Positions 7,659-15,711 of a stretch of 64,000 nt of DNA are shown in pieces; the stretch's first letter is position 1; every line of letters starts with the position of its first letter. This DNA comes from Acidobacteriota bacterium (GTDB taxonomy: Bacteria; Actinomycetota; Acidimicrobiia; Acidimicrobiales; Palsa-688): contig JAGWSF010000225.1 in the NCBI GenBank assembly GCA_028876385.1, positions 1-64,000 on the forward strand, given 5' to 3'. The notes under the pieces are model-generated. The model did not search any database. It had not been told where the DNA came from and saw nothing but the letters and a program-made list of their open reading frames with translations. Position numbers and translations under genes: made by a program.

Positions 7659-8220
7659 TTCGATGTTCCTCCGATCGTTGGGCGCCGGGCCGCCGGCGGC
7701 GGCCCTGGGTGGGCGTCCAACGACCTGAGAGCGCCAAGGTCACGGCGCCGGGGCTGTCAAGGGACCACCGGAGGCGGACCGAGAACCGGAGCGAAGCGGA
7801 GGCTCGCAGCGGCCCTTTACAGCCCGGAAAGGCGCCGTGATATGCCACAAGCGAATCCTCGCCAACCAGCCTGTGGAGCCGCAGGATCAGAAGCCCTGCC
7901 CTGACTCAATCGTGAGCCTGCATGATCCGATCCACTAGACGGGAGGGTCTTCGCTCTGCTCATGGTCTACAGAGCCGCATCGGCGCTGGTATCGGGGTCG
8001 AGGATTCGCGCTCCGGCAAGAGCCAAGTCGCGGTTCGTTCGTGGACGGTCGCGCCAACGCAAGGAGCGAGCCCGCTGAGAAGCAGCGGATCATCTCCAGT
8101 GCGACGAGCTCGAAGAGGAGAGGGGTCATCAAGCCATCGACGGGGGTTCTCAACGCCGGAGCTGAAGGTCGGGCGCGCGGAAGCCCCGGCCCTCATGAGA
8201 GGACCGGGGTCAGCCGGCAG
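7659..8220. other. about 560 bp without a confident gene
   Basis: Lies between two minus-strand element genes. A minus-strand frame at 7935-8153 (72 aa, hydrophobic MTPLLFELVALEMI start) is the only one with some protein-like character, but it has no clear ribosome-binding site. The other frames look like shadows. This may be an untranslated region, a decayed gene or a replication origin; I see no clear iterons. Confidence 0.35.
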
Positions 8221-9531
8221 TCAGGAGGCGAGTGCGCGCAGGCGCTGGGTGAGCGTTGGCCCGTCCCGAATCGTCGGGAGGAGCACATCCGGGCCGTCGT
8301 GGTCGGCGTCGGCGTAGGCGCCGCCCACCGGGACTCCGTCGTCGATGCGCATAGAGCGCACCGCGATCTCGGGGTCCTCCATAGGGTGAGCGACGACCGC
8401 TCTACGGGCCGCCACGCGGATGGCGGCCGCTACCGCGGGCATGGGCGTCACGGCCGACGCGAACTGGCGGTGATCCTCCAGAAACGCCCGGATCTGCTCA
8501 TCGTCGAGGACCCGGGCCAGCCAGCGGTCCTCGCCCATCTGTCGCTCCCACTCGTTCTGGCCCTGCGCTCGCCGCTCCGCGTCCACGGTCCGCTCCTGCT
8601 CCTGACGAGCCCGCCTCCGGGAGTCCTCCTGGCGTCGCCGATCCATGTCTTCGCTGATCCGCCTGGCCCGGCCGGTCAGTACGGCCATGGGGTCACGGGC
8701 CTGTGCCAGCGAGCCCATGGCCAGGATCCGGTGCTCCACGTCGATGACGTCCAGGCGGGTGCCCGCTTCCTCCATCGCCTGGATGAAGCCGCTCGACGGC
8801 GGTAGCCCGATACCGAAGCGGTCCACGATGCGATGGGCGGCATCCCAGACCGGGCCCTCCTGTCGGCGGGTCTGGCGGCCCAGCCGCCGTCGGTCGCCTC
8901 GACGCATCGGCGGGCCGGCCGGTCCCACGACCAGGGCCGAGCCGACCGTGACCGTGACCAGGCAGGAGCGGCCTGGTCGTGCCAGGAACGACAGGAGGCC
9001 GGCGGTTGCCAGCCGGTCCAGTGCCGCTTTCAAGGACCGGTACCCGATGCCGAGGTCAGCTGACAGCCCGCCAAGGGTCACGCCCCGTACCGACCAGTCC
9101 CGGTCATCGGCGAGGATCACCAGAGCCAGCAGAACGCCCAGGGCCTTCCAGTCCAGCTCGTGCTCCAAGGCGACCTCGCGCGCAGCCTGCGGGGACAGCT
9201 GCACGAACCGCTCGGTGCGCCGGTCACGGCAGTGGATCCACCGGCTCCGGTCGATCTCGATCGAGCTGGGCCGGAACCGTGCGCAGCTGAGCTCGACATG
9301 GCCAAGCGCGGCCAGCTCTCCTACCGCCCGGCGGACCCTCCGCCAGGGCATGGACATCCGCCGGCCCCAGGCCACCATCGGCCACGGGTCCATGGCCCCG
9401 GTCCGCCAGTCGCTCTCCAGCACGACCAAGAGAGCCACGACCAGCGTCGCAAGGTGCGCCCCGGTCCTCCTGCCGCCAGGAGCGGGCAGCACCCGCAGGG
9501 CGTCCCGGCGCACCTGCACGAACCCGCTCAC
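8221..9531 (-). CDS. winged-helix replication-initiator-like protein
   Basis: The frame is open to 9678, but homology-like sequence starts around FVQVRRDAL, so I place the start at GTG 9531 (about 436 aa), 43 nt after the WhiB-like stop. Two HTH-like regions are visible: MPWRRVRRAVGELAALGHVEL and VTLGGLSADLGIGYRSLKAALDRL followed by a basic wing. Later comes a long Arg/Glu-rich coiled segment (DMDRRRQEDSRRRARQEQE). Proteins with paired winged helices and this context often start replication of actinobacterial integrative elements. No catalytic relaxase or helicase motif is seen, so a purely regulatory role is equally possible. Confidence 0.6.
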   Translation of the reverse strand: MSGFVQVRRDALRVLPAPGGRRTGAHLATLVVALLVVLESDWRTGAMDPWPMVAWGRRMSMPWRRVRRAVGELAALGHVELSCARFRPSSIEIDRSRWIHCRDRRTERFVQLSPQAAREVALEHELDWKALGVLLALVILADDRDWSVRGVTLGGLSADLGIGYRSLKAALDRLATAGLLSFLARPGRSCLVTVTVGSALVVGPAGPPMRRGDRRRLGRQTRRQEGPVWDAAHRIVDRFGIGLPPSSGFIQAMEEAGTRLDVIDVEHRILAMGSLAQARDPMAVLTGRARRISEDMDRRRQEDSRRRARQEQERTVDAERRAQGQNEWERQMGEDRWLARVLDDEQIRAFLEDHRQFASAVTPMPAVAAAIRVAARRAVVAHPMEDPEIAVRSMRIDDGVPVGGAYADADHDGPDVLLPTIRDGPTLTQRLRALAS

Positions 9532-9574
9532 GGAGGGCCACCCACTCGGGGCGGGGGTTCGAGTACCGGTGGGG

Positions 9575-9970
9575 TCAGAACCCGACTGCCCTCTCGCCCG
9601 CGGCTGCCGGCACCGCTGCGGCCAAGTCGTCCGATCCGGAGCGTCGCCAGGCGTCGAGGGCCTGCTCGAGGCGGCCACGGGCGTAGCCAGGATGGGTTAC
9701 CGCGGCCACCTTGCGGCGCACGCTCGGCGGCGACCCTCCCCGCACACCGAAGCGGTAGCCGGTGTCGTCGGCCTCCTCCTCAACCATCGCCGACCAGAAG
9801 CACACGTCGGCCACCGGGCAGGCGGAGCAGAACGGTCGCCACCCTCCCTCCTTGAGCAGCGGAGCGAAGAACAGCTCCCTCGGCGCTCCGCCGCATGCCG
9901 CCGCGTCCTGCCACTCAACAGGCCGCGCCAGCGACACCGGCTCAACCCGACAAACCAATCCTTGCGCCAT
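9575..9970 (-). CDS. WhiB-like iron-sulfur protein on the mobile element
   Basis: From ATG 9970 (AGGTG 7 nt upstream) the 131-aa product has the four Wbl cysteines: C26 in AAACGG, then C48-x2-C51-x5-C57 in FCSACPVADVC, expected to hold a [4Fe-4S] cluster. The turn motif is GVRGG (75-79) where most Wbl proteins have G[VI]WGG; an Arg-rich SVRRK and a C-terminal helix follow. It is the first gene inside the attachment site and is read towards the replication-like protein, so it may control that gene or element mobility (inference). Confidence 0.8.
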   Translation of the reverse strand: MAQGLVCRVEPVSLARPVEWQDAAACGGAPRELFFAPLLKEGGWRPFCSACPVADVCFWSAMVEEEADDTGYRFGVRGGSPPSVRRKVAAVTHPGYARGRLEQALDAWRRSGSDDLAAAVPAAAGERAVGF

Positions 9971-10067
9971 TTCGATACACCTCACCCACGACCGAAGCGA
10001 CCCGGCGGCGCGCTCGAACAAGGCCCACCGGACCCCGCGACACCGCCGATTCAGAGAACCATGCCCT

Positions 10068-10094
10068 GCTAACCGCAGCTAGCGCGCAGTTAGC
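10068..10094. repeat. 27-bp imperfect inverted repeat upstream of the WhiB-like gene
   Basis: GCTAAC at 10068 and GTTAGC at 10089 form the outer arms, with YGC matches just inside, centred on a GCTAGC core. About 100 bp upstream of the WhiB-like start, so it could be an operator or a recombination-protein site. Confidence 0.45.
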
Positions 10095-10124
10095 ATGGCA
10101 CTTTTATCGCACATCCCAATCCAT

Positions 10125-10148
10125 ACAGTCCGGTCCGAAACAGTCCGG
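10125..10148. repeat. two direct ACAGTCCGG repeats, 15-bp period
   Basis: ACAGTCCGG occurs at 10125-10133 and again at 10140-10148. They lie 60-85 bp inside the tRNA-Pro attachment core, the distance at which integrase arm sites or excisionase sites are usually found. Confidence 0.4.
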
Positions 10149-10209
10149 ACCGCAGCAACCACCGGCCCAATCAGTTCATGGAGGATCATCCTCGTCCTCC
10201 TCTTCGGAG

Positions 10210-10254
10210 TTCGGGACGCTGAGGCCGCGGGTTCGAATCCCGCCTTCCCGACCA
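10210..10254 (+). other. tRNA-Pro(CGG) 3' half: attachment site of an integrated element
   Basis: The segment starts with the anticodon loop TTCGGGA (anticodon CGG), goes through the variable loop into a perfect T arm (GCGGG, TTCGAAT, CCCGC) and ends CTTCCCG-A-CCA. The acceptor 3' strand would pair with CGGGAAG, the usual C1-G72 start of bacterial tRNA-Pro, but no such sequence lies 70-80 nt upstream and the anticodon stem 5' side does not pair. So only the 3' half is present, as left by an integrase that crosses over in the anticodon loop. The accessory genes at its left and the ordinary chromosome at its right agree. Confidence 0.75.
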
Positions 10255-10443
10255 GCCAGGTCCTAGGGGCCTCGGGGACCGAGAACCCGTGGCGTGTAGC
10301 GGCGGCGCAGCTGGCGGCCTGATTTCCGGGGTGGTGCGGGCCCATGAGCAGCTTGGCTGCCGCGTCAGCCGCCTTTCTGTCCCCTTCGCTGGTGGCTCGT
10401 GCGTAGATCGGCCGGGTGTGGTCCCGGTAGCCTTGGGGCCAGC

Positions 10444-10998
10444 ATGTCTGAGATAAGTCGCGACGCGAGCGACCGTCTGGATGCCGGCGACTTCTCGGAG
10501 TGGCTGACCGACATACGGGCCGCGCTGCGCGGTGAACGCAGCGCGCAGGTCCCGTGCGGGTCCTGCACCGCCTGTTGCACGTCTTCTCAGTTCGTCGGCG
10601 TCGACCCCGACGAGACCGACACCCTGGCCCACATCCCACCGGAGCTCCTCTTTCCCGCCCCTGGTAAGCCCCGCGGTCACTTCGTTCTGCCGTATGACGA
10701 GCGAGGGCACTGCCCGATGCTCGTAGGCGGGCAGTGCTCGATCTACGATCATCGCCCGAGAACCTGTCGTTCCTACGACTGCCGGGTGTTTGCCGCGGCC
10801 GGCGTCGAGGTCGACAAGCCGGCCATTGCGCGGCAGGCCCTCAGGTGGAAGTTCACCTATCCCGAACCCGGGGACCTCGCCCTCCACGACGCGGTTCGCT
10901 CCTTGGCCCAGGAATGCCCGTCCAACGCCGGCCCGGTCGAGAAGGCCCTACGTGCCGTTGAGGGAGCAGACCAGTACCAGAGCTCCCCGAGTCGGTAG
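10444..10998 (+). CDS. YkgJ-family cysteine-cluster protein
   Basis: First chromosomal gene after the attachment site. From ATG 10444 (184 aa) it shows the YkgJ (zinc/iron-chelating) pattern: PCGSCTACC at about residue 37, then CPML, GGQCSIYDHRP and TCRSYDC, eight conserved cysteines in two clusters. The C-terminal part is helical. Members are thought to bind metal or an Fe-S cluster; the cellular role is not established. The frame is open 45 nt further upstream, but MSEISRD with GGGGCC before it looks like the natural start. The next gene begins 13 nt later. Confidence 0.85.
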   Translation: MSEISRDASDRLDAGDFSEWLTDIRAALRGERSAQVPCGSCTACCTSSQFVGVDPDETDTLAHIPPELLFPAPGKPRGHFVLPYDERGHCPMLVGGQCSIYDHRPRTCRSYDCRVFAAAGVEVDKPAIARQALRWKFTYPEPGDLALHDAVRSLAQECPSNAGPVEKALRAVEGADQYQSSPSR

Positions 10999-11011
10999 CG
11001 GGACCTCAGCC

Positions 11012-11968
11012 GTGACGTCACCCAGTCCCGCGACCGCCGGTATTACCGACGTCGAGTTGGCTCCGATGCCCACGGTCGCGCCCCGGGTCCTCGTCAAAGC
11101 CCTGGCTCGCAGACCAGGGGACGCCAGCGAACTGGCCCTGCTCTACGCCTACCCTCAAGTGGCAGGAGGAGTGACCCGTTGGAGTTCGACGGCCGAGAAG
11201 GATGCGGGAGGTCGCCCGACGGCTGAGGACATGCGTCGGAGCGTGGTTCGACGCGCCCGGGGTATCGCCGGGCGGGACGGCGCCATCACCGGGAGCTCGA
11301 TGTACATCTGCATGCTGCCGGCCATGGCGTCGATGTACTGCCACCAGCTCCGGCTCGTCCTGCAGATCGCCGCTAGCTTCGGCCACGACCCGGCCGACCC
11401 GCAGCGCGCCGCCGAATTCCTGGTCATTCGGGGCCGTCACTCCACTGTCGAGGAGGCCGCCGCGGCGCTCGCCGCCGCCCCCCGACAGGGGCAGGCCGCC
11501 GACCGACGGGCCGACCGCAACCCGCTACATCTCCTCGACCAGATTCCCTCGCTCGTCGGTCTCGGCCAGAACCTCCGGAGTCGGGTCACCACCAGATCGG
11601 TCGCCACGGGAGGGCTCGAGGTCGCCTCGATGATCCTGCCTTTCATCGGTATCCCGATCTGGTCGGCGATGTCGGCCCGCAGCACCCGCCTTCTGGCCCA
11701 GCAGGCCATCCGCTTCTACCAGAGCCCTCCCGCCCCCGCCGCAGCTCTGCCCGCGATCCCTCTGGCCGCCCCGGCTCGATCCTGGTCCCGCGGGGTCGCG
11801 GCCCTGATCGTCGCGCTTATGGGGGCCCTCTTCGGCTACGCCGTCATGACACTCCCGTCCCTGGCGGCCCACAGCCACTGGTTCTACGTGGTCGCCGCGG
11901 AACTGATAATCGCCACCACCTTCGGACGGCTCCTGTGGATCACCCGCCCGCCAGCAAAGCAGACCTGA
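11012..11968 (+). CDS. EcsC-like membrane protein
   Basis: The GTG at 11012, 13 nt after the YkgJ stop, gives 318 aa; ATG 11066 is an alternative. The N-terminal half resembles EcsC domains: SVVRRARGIAGRDGAITG, then LPAMASMYCHQLRLVLQIAASFG and AEFLVIRGRHSTVEEA. Near residue 195 comes a Gly-rich LEVASMILPFIGIPIWSAM segment. Two C-terminal transmembrane helices follow, VAALIVALMGALFGYAVM and WFYVVAAELIIATTFGRLLWI. EcsC proteins accompany ABC transporters in Firmicutes, but no transporter is nearby, so function is open. Confidence 0.6.
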   Translation: MTSPSPATAGITDVELAPMPTVAPRVLVKALARRPGDASELALLYAYPQVAGGVTRWSSTAEKDAGGRPTAEDMRRSVVRRARGIAGRDGAITGSSMYICMLPAMASMYCHQLRLVLQIAASFGHDPADPQRAAEFLVIRGRHSTVEEAAAALAAAPRQGQAADRRADRNPLHLLDQIPSLVGLGQNLRSRVTTRSVATGGLEVASMILPFIGIPIWSAMSARSTRLLAQQAIRFYQSPPAPAAALPAIPLAAPARSWSRGVAALIVALMGALFGYAVMTLPSLAAHSHWFYVVAAELIIATTFGRLLWITRPPAKQT

Positions 11969-11987
11969 GCTAACCGGGCACCGGGCC

Positions 11988-12680
11988 CTACGGGGACGGG
12001 CCTGCCGGGTCCACGTGTTGCGCCAGGCCCTGGAGGTAGCGCCGGGCCGCGGCGACCTGGATCCGCCGGCCGACCGGGCCGGCCAGTCTGGTCGGAAGGT
12101 CATCCGGCCGGGAGAACGCCGTGATCTCGGCCCACACCGCCTCGTGATCATCGGCGAAGACGTGAAAGGCCTCCTCCCCTCGCACCGGGTGGCCGGGCAA
12201 CGTTCCGTAAGCGAACCCGAATCTGGATGGCTCATCGGTCACGTAGACGATCCGGCAGGGGGCCGCGACCGAAACCGGCCCCACGCCCCGGCTGGCCAGC
12301 ACGGTGTTGCCCTCGAACAGATCGGGACGAGCCGGGGTGAGAGTGATTCCCACGTGGGCCTGGGCCTTCCACAAGCGGATGGCATCCTTGGCCCGCTCCC
12401 ACGCCCTCTCCCCTTGACCGACGCGCCGCGCGACGCGGTCGTGGCGGTATCCGTCGGGCAGGTCCGGCCATCGGGTGCCCCCGACCTCGGCATAGGTGAC
12501 GTCATCTCGCGCCGACCGCTCCAGCTGGGCGACGAGGGCTTCCGCCCGACGGCGGCCGGCGACGATCACCTTGGCGACGCTAGGCGCGACCGGATGCAAC
12601 CGCCTATCACGGCCTGCGTCAGCGCGACGCTCGGCGCCCCGATCGATCTGCAGGCCGACGGCCAAGGCAAGGGTGACCAT
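11988..12680 (-). CDS. DUF1990 family protein
   Basis: The body matches DUF1990: VTYAEVGGT near the start, W-P-D-L-P-D-G-Y-R, RAKDAIRLWKAQ, RIVYVTDEPSRFGFAYGTLPGHP, GEEAFHVF and ITAFSRP. The first about 34 residues are low-complexity and may not be translated; GTG 12569 (VIVAGRRRAE) is a likely alternative start giving about 193 aa, the usual family length. Function of the family is unknown. Divergent from the ATP-grasp gene, with convergent orientation towards the EcsC-like gene. Confidence 0.75.
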   Translation of the reverse strand: MVTLALAVGLQIDRGAERRADAGRDRRLHPVAPSVAKVIVAGRRRAEALVAQLERSARDDVTYAEVGGTRWPDLPDGYRHDRVARRVGQGERAWERAKDAIRLWKAQAHVGITLTPARPDLFEGNTVLASRGVGPVSVAAPCRIVYVTDEPSRFGFAYGTLPGHPVRGEEAFHVFADDHEAVWAEITAFSRPDDLPTRLAGPVGRRIQVAAARRYLQGLAQHVDPAGPSP

Positions 12681-12753
12681 ACGGCTCGCACCGGGAACGG
12701 CCTCTGTTAGCTTTCATGGTGGCCTTGGCGGGGACACACACACTGGGGGTGCG

Positions 12754-14052
12754 GTGGCGGAAGCAGGTACGGACAGGCGGCCCCGGCTGGCGGTCGTCTT
12801 CGGCGTGGGCTCGTCGGGGACGTTCCGCCTGCGCGACGCGGTAAGCCACTTCTGCGATCTGATCTGGGTGGTCAGCCGCCCGCTGGCCGAACCCGATCGT
12901 AGGATCATCGGCCGCCTTGGACCGGTGGTGGACGCCCAGGAGTATGACCTGGCGGCAGTCTGCCAGCGGCTGGCCGACCTGCACGTCGACGGTATCGTGA
13001 CCTTCAACGATTCGGACCTGGAGTTGACCAGCCAACTGGCTCTGAGCCTGGGCCTCCCCTCGCACAGCTTGGCTACAGCCCGCCGCCTCACCGACAAATA
13101 CCTCCAGCGCAGCGCCCTGCGCGACGCCGACGTCCCCACACCGCCGGTGATTCGCGTGTCGCCAAAGACGCCCCCGGACCAACTGGCGGCACAGCTGGCG
13201 GGGATGAGTTGGCCGGCCGTGGTCAAGCCCGTGGCTAGTGCGGCGAGCCGCCAGACCACCAGAGCAGCCGATATAGGCCAAGTGGTTGAGCACCTCACCG
13301 CGGCGGCCGTTGACGGAGTGGAAGAGGACTTCGTGGTCGAGGGCCAGTTGCTCCCACCGAGGGAGGTGCCCTGGTCACCCCTCGGCGACTTTTTGTCGGT
13401 GGAGACCCTCTTCACTGACGGTGAGCCGACCACCATCGGGGTCATGGCCAAGTTCCCGCTGGCCCCACCGTTCCGCGAGACCGGGGACGTGCTCCCCGCC
13501 CCCATCCAGCGCGACGCCTGGGAGGAGGCCGCCGTCCTCGCCGCCCGGGCCGCTACGGCTCTGGGCGTGTCGTGGGGATCGACTCACACCGAGCTGAAGC
13601 TCACCGACGCCGGCCTGCGGGTCATCGAGGTCAACGGGCGTATGGCCGGCCGAGGGATGTCCGATCTCTACCGCTCGGCGGGAGTTCCGCTCGTCGAGCT
13701 GACGGCCCGCAGCGCGCTGGGCGGGGCTCACGCGTTCGACCCTTCCCGCGCCCCGGTGATCGACCCGGACCGGGCCGGCGTCGGGCCCTACCAGTTCGAG
13801 TACTTCCTCCAACCTCCGGTCGGGGCGCGCCGGCTGGTTGCGGTCGAGGGGGTGTCGGATGCCGCGACGATCCCAGGCGTTACCCGGACGGCGACCAACA
13901 AGGTGGCGGGAGACGACCTCGATTGGCGCCGGGGCTTCTTCGAGTACGTCCTCGCCGTGCAGGGCGTGGCGCCGGACCTGGCCACCCTTCATTCCGTCCC
14001 GGGCGAGGTCCACAGCAGGGTGCGTCCCGTCTACGAGTTCGAGGGGCCGTAG
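12754..14052 (+). CDS. orphan ATP-grasp ligase
   Basis: GTG 12754 has GGGGG 4-8 nt upstream and yields 432 aa. A pre-ATP-grasp Rossmann-like region comes first ([17 protein letters not shown], then [19 protein letters not shown]). The ATP-grasp fold follows: [25 protein letters not shown] with the ATP-binding Lys, [36 protein letters not shown] with the Mg-binding E and N. The last 90 residues form a C-terminal domain. Such enzymes join a carboxylate to an amine or thiol; the substrate cannot be told. It ends 22 nt inside the convergent TetR gene. Confidence 0.8.
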   Translation: MAEAGTDRRPRLAVVFGVGSSGTFRLRDAVSHFCDLIWVVSRPLAEPDRRIIGRLGPVVDAQEYDLAAVCQRLADLHVDGIVTFNDSDLELTSQLALSLGLPSHSLATARRLTDKYLQRSALRDADVPTPPVIRVSPKTPPDQLAAQLAGMSWPAVVKPVASAASRQTTRAADIGQVVEHLTAAAVDGVEEDFVVEGQLLPPREVPWSPLGDFLSVETLFTDGEPTTIGVMAKFPLAPPFRETGDVLPAPIQRDAWEEAAVLAARAATALGVSWGSTHTELKLTDAGLRVIEVNGRMAGRGMSDLYRSAGVPLVELTARSALGGAHAFDPSRAPVIDPDRAGVGPYQFEYFLQPPVGARRLVAVEGVSDAATIPGVTRTATNKVAGDDLDWRRGFFEYVLAVQGVAPDLATLHSVPGEVHSRVRPVYEFEGP

Positions 14053-14636
14053 CCAGGTCGGGCCGCGGCCGTGACGGCGCTCATCTCGGACATGCAGTCG
14101 TGCATCACGTCGACCAGTGGCCGGCCGTCGGCCCCGCCGGCCCAACGCTCGAGCGCGACGCGCATCACCGTCATCCCAACCTCGGCGGCCAGGCCGGCGG
14201 CTGGGTCCTTCACCCCCCGGTCGCGCAGCACCGCGGCCACGGCGGCGGCGTAGTCGGCGAGTTTGGCCAGCTCCCGCTCCCGCAGCTCTGGGTTGGAAGC
14301 GATGACTGTCTGGCGCCGCCACGACAGTTCCCGGGGGAACTGCCCCAGCATCCCGGCCGCCGACTCCAGCCCGGCCATGACCGCGTCGAGGGGACCGGCG
14401 GGGACGGGCGCCTCGGCGACGGCCGCCACGATGCGATGACGCAGCTCCTCGTGTCCGCCGAAGAGCACCTCTCGCTTATCAGCGAAGTGACGGAAGAAGG
14501 TGCGCTCGGTCACCCCGGCCCGGGCGGCGATCTCCGCCGTGGTCGTCTGGTCGAAACCCCGTTCGGCGAACAGGGTCAGCGCGGCGGCCTGCAGACGGCC
14601 CCGGCTGTTCGGCTCCCAACGTCCCACGCCGCCCAT
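14031..14636 (-). CDS. TetR-family regulator
   Basis: From ATG 14636 (MGGVGRW) 201 aa. N-terminal Tet[49 protein letters not shown], with the recognition helix around [10 protein letters not shown]. The C-terminal ligand domain is helical with [14 protein letters not shown] and an [11 protein letters not shown] end. It is divergent from the NAD-dependent epimerase and almost certainly controls it from the shared 79-bp spacer. Two more upstream in-frame ATGs exist but lie within the putative operator region. Confidence 0.85.
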   Translation of the reverse strand: MGGVGRWEPNSRGRLQAAALTLFAERGFDQTTTAEIAARAGVTERTFFRHFADKREVLFGGHEELRHRIVAAVAEAPVPAGPLDAVMAGLESAAGMLGQFPRELSWRRQTVIASNPELRERELAKLADYAAAVAAVLRDRGVKDPAAGLAAEVGMTVMRVALERWAGGADGRPLVDVMHDCMSEMSAVTAAARPGYGPSNS

Positions 14637-14706
14637 ACTACTGTTGACAGTTACTGACATCATCGGTAGGTTGACGTCATAAGCTGACATCGACCCCGAT
14701 CAAGGA
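14637..14706. promoter_or_regulatory. shared promoter/operator region, TetR and epimerase genes
   Basis: ACTGT-TG-ACAGT (14638-14649 area) is a perfect 5+2+5 inverted repeat that contains a TTGACA; 17 nt later TAGGTT can serve as -10 for the plus-strand gene. Three TGACRTC repeats follow, one of them the palindrome TGACGTCA. The layout suggests TetR binding over the epimerase promoter. Confidence 0.45.
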
Positions 14707-14715
14707 GTGTCACCC

Positions 14716-15636
14716 ATGAAGTTCTTCGTAACCGGCGCGTCCGGCTGGATCGGCTCCGCCGTCATCCCCGAACTGCTCGCCGCAGGCCACGAGGTGGTGG
14801 GCCTGGCCCGCTCCGACCAGTCGGCCGATCGCATCCGGTCCGCCGGCGCCGTACCCCTGGCCGGCACCCTGGACGACACCGCCGGCCTGGCGGCCGCGGC
14901 GGCCGACTCGGACGGGGTGATCCATCTCGCCTTCAACCACGAAGTGGCCTTCGAGCAGGGCGACTTCGCGGCCGCCGCCTCCACCGACCGGCGGGCGGTG
15001 GAGGCCATGGGCCAGGCTCTGGCCGGGTCCGACCGCCCCCTCGTCCTGGCGTCCGGAGTGGCCGGTCTCGCCGCCGGACGCCCGGGCGTCGAAACCGACG
15101 GCCTGATGCCGCCCGAGGCCATCCGTGGCACGCCCCTCATGGGACGCTTCACCACCTCCCTGTTCGCCCTGTCCCTGGCCGGCACCGGTGTGCGGTCATC
15201 GGTGGTGCGCTTCGCCCCCACCGTGCACGGTCAGGGCGACGAGGGTTTCATGGCCACGTTCGTCGCCGTCGCCCGCCAGAAGGGGGTATCGGGCTACGTC
15301 GGCGACGGCACCAACGGCTGGTCGGCGGTGCACGTGTCAGACGCCGCCCGCCTGGTTCGCCTGGCCGCCGAGTCCGCCTTTCCGGGCGCCGTACTGCACG
15401 CCACCGCCGAGGACTCCGTGGCCTTCCGCGACATTGCCGATGCCATAGGGCGTCGACTGGGGGTATCGGCGGCGTCGGTGTCGCCCGATCAGGCCTTCGA
15501 CCACTTCGGCTTCCTCGGGCTCTTCGCCGGTAACGACCTCTCGGCCGCTTCCGACGCGACCCGGCAGTTGCTCGGTTGGGAGCCCACCGGGCCGACCCTG
15601 CTCGAAGACATCGAAGCCGGCAACTACACCAACTGA
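14716..15636 (+). CDS. NAD-dependent epimerase/dehydratase family (extended SDR)
   Basis: ATG 14716 is preceded by AAGGAG at 8 nt; an in-frame GTG 9 nt earlier is too close. 306 aa. Rossmann motif at the N terminus: FFVTGASGWIGSAVIPEL (T-G-x-x-G-x-x-G), LARSD at the end of strand 2, and GVIHLAF after strand 4. The usual catalytic YxxxK is not evident (the region reads GRFTTSLFALSL), as in several atypical SDRs that are NADPH-binding reductases or sensors. GDGTNGWSAVHVSDAARL is typical of extended SDRs. Likely under control of the divergent TetR. Confidence 0.8.
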   Translation: MKFFVTGASGWIGSAVIPELLAAGHEVVGLARSDQSADRIRSAGAVPLAGTLDDTAGLAAAAADSDGVIHLAFNHEVAFEQGDFAAAASTDRRAVEAMGQALAGSDRPLVLASGVAGLAAGRPGVETDGLMPPEAIRGTPLMGRFTTSLFALSLAGTGVRSSVVRFAPTVHGQGDEGFMATFVAVARQKGVSGYVGDGTNGWSAVHVSDAARLVRLAAESAFPGAVLHATAEDSVAFRDIADAIGRRLGVSAASVSPDQAFDHFGFLGLFAGNDLSAASDATRQLLGWEPTGPTLLEDIEAGNYTN

Positions 15637-15662
15637 GCCGCGCTCCCCCGACGCTTGCCGGT

Positions 15663-15692
15663 CGTCAGGGCGGCTTAACATCCGCCCTGACG
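15663..15692. terminator. perfect 11-bp hairpin after the epimerase gene
   Basis: CGTCAGGGCGG, 8-nt loop, CCGCCCTGACG. It starts 26 nt after the epimerase stop and ends 19 nt before the TTG start of the hydrolase. It lacks a T run, as is common in high-GC actinobacteria. It could also act as a leader structure for the hydrolase. Confidence 0.5.
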
Positions 15693-15711
15693 TCCGTGGA
15701 GGTGCCATCCG

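Noticed and set aside
7922..8317. Plus-strand 131-aa frame
   Set aside because: Ser/Arg-rich without motif, partly opposite the replication-like gene; no ribosome-binding site.
10170..10254. A complete tRNA-Pro gene
   Set aside because: The 5' acceptor strand CGGGAAG, D arm and anticodon-stem 5' strand are absent; only the 3' half is there.
10186..10887. Minus-strand frames reading RRDSNPRPQ-like or GKAGFEPAASAS-like peptides
   Set aside because: These are the well-known artefactual translations of a tRNA T arm read backwards.
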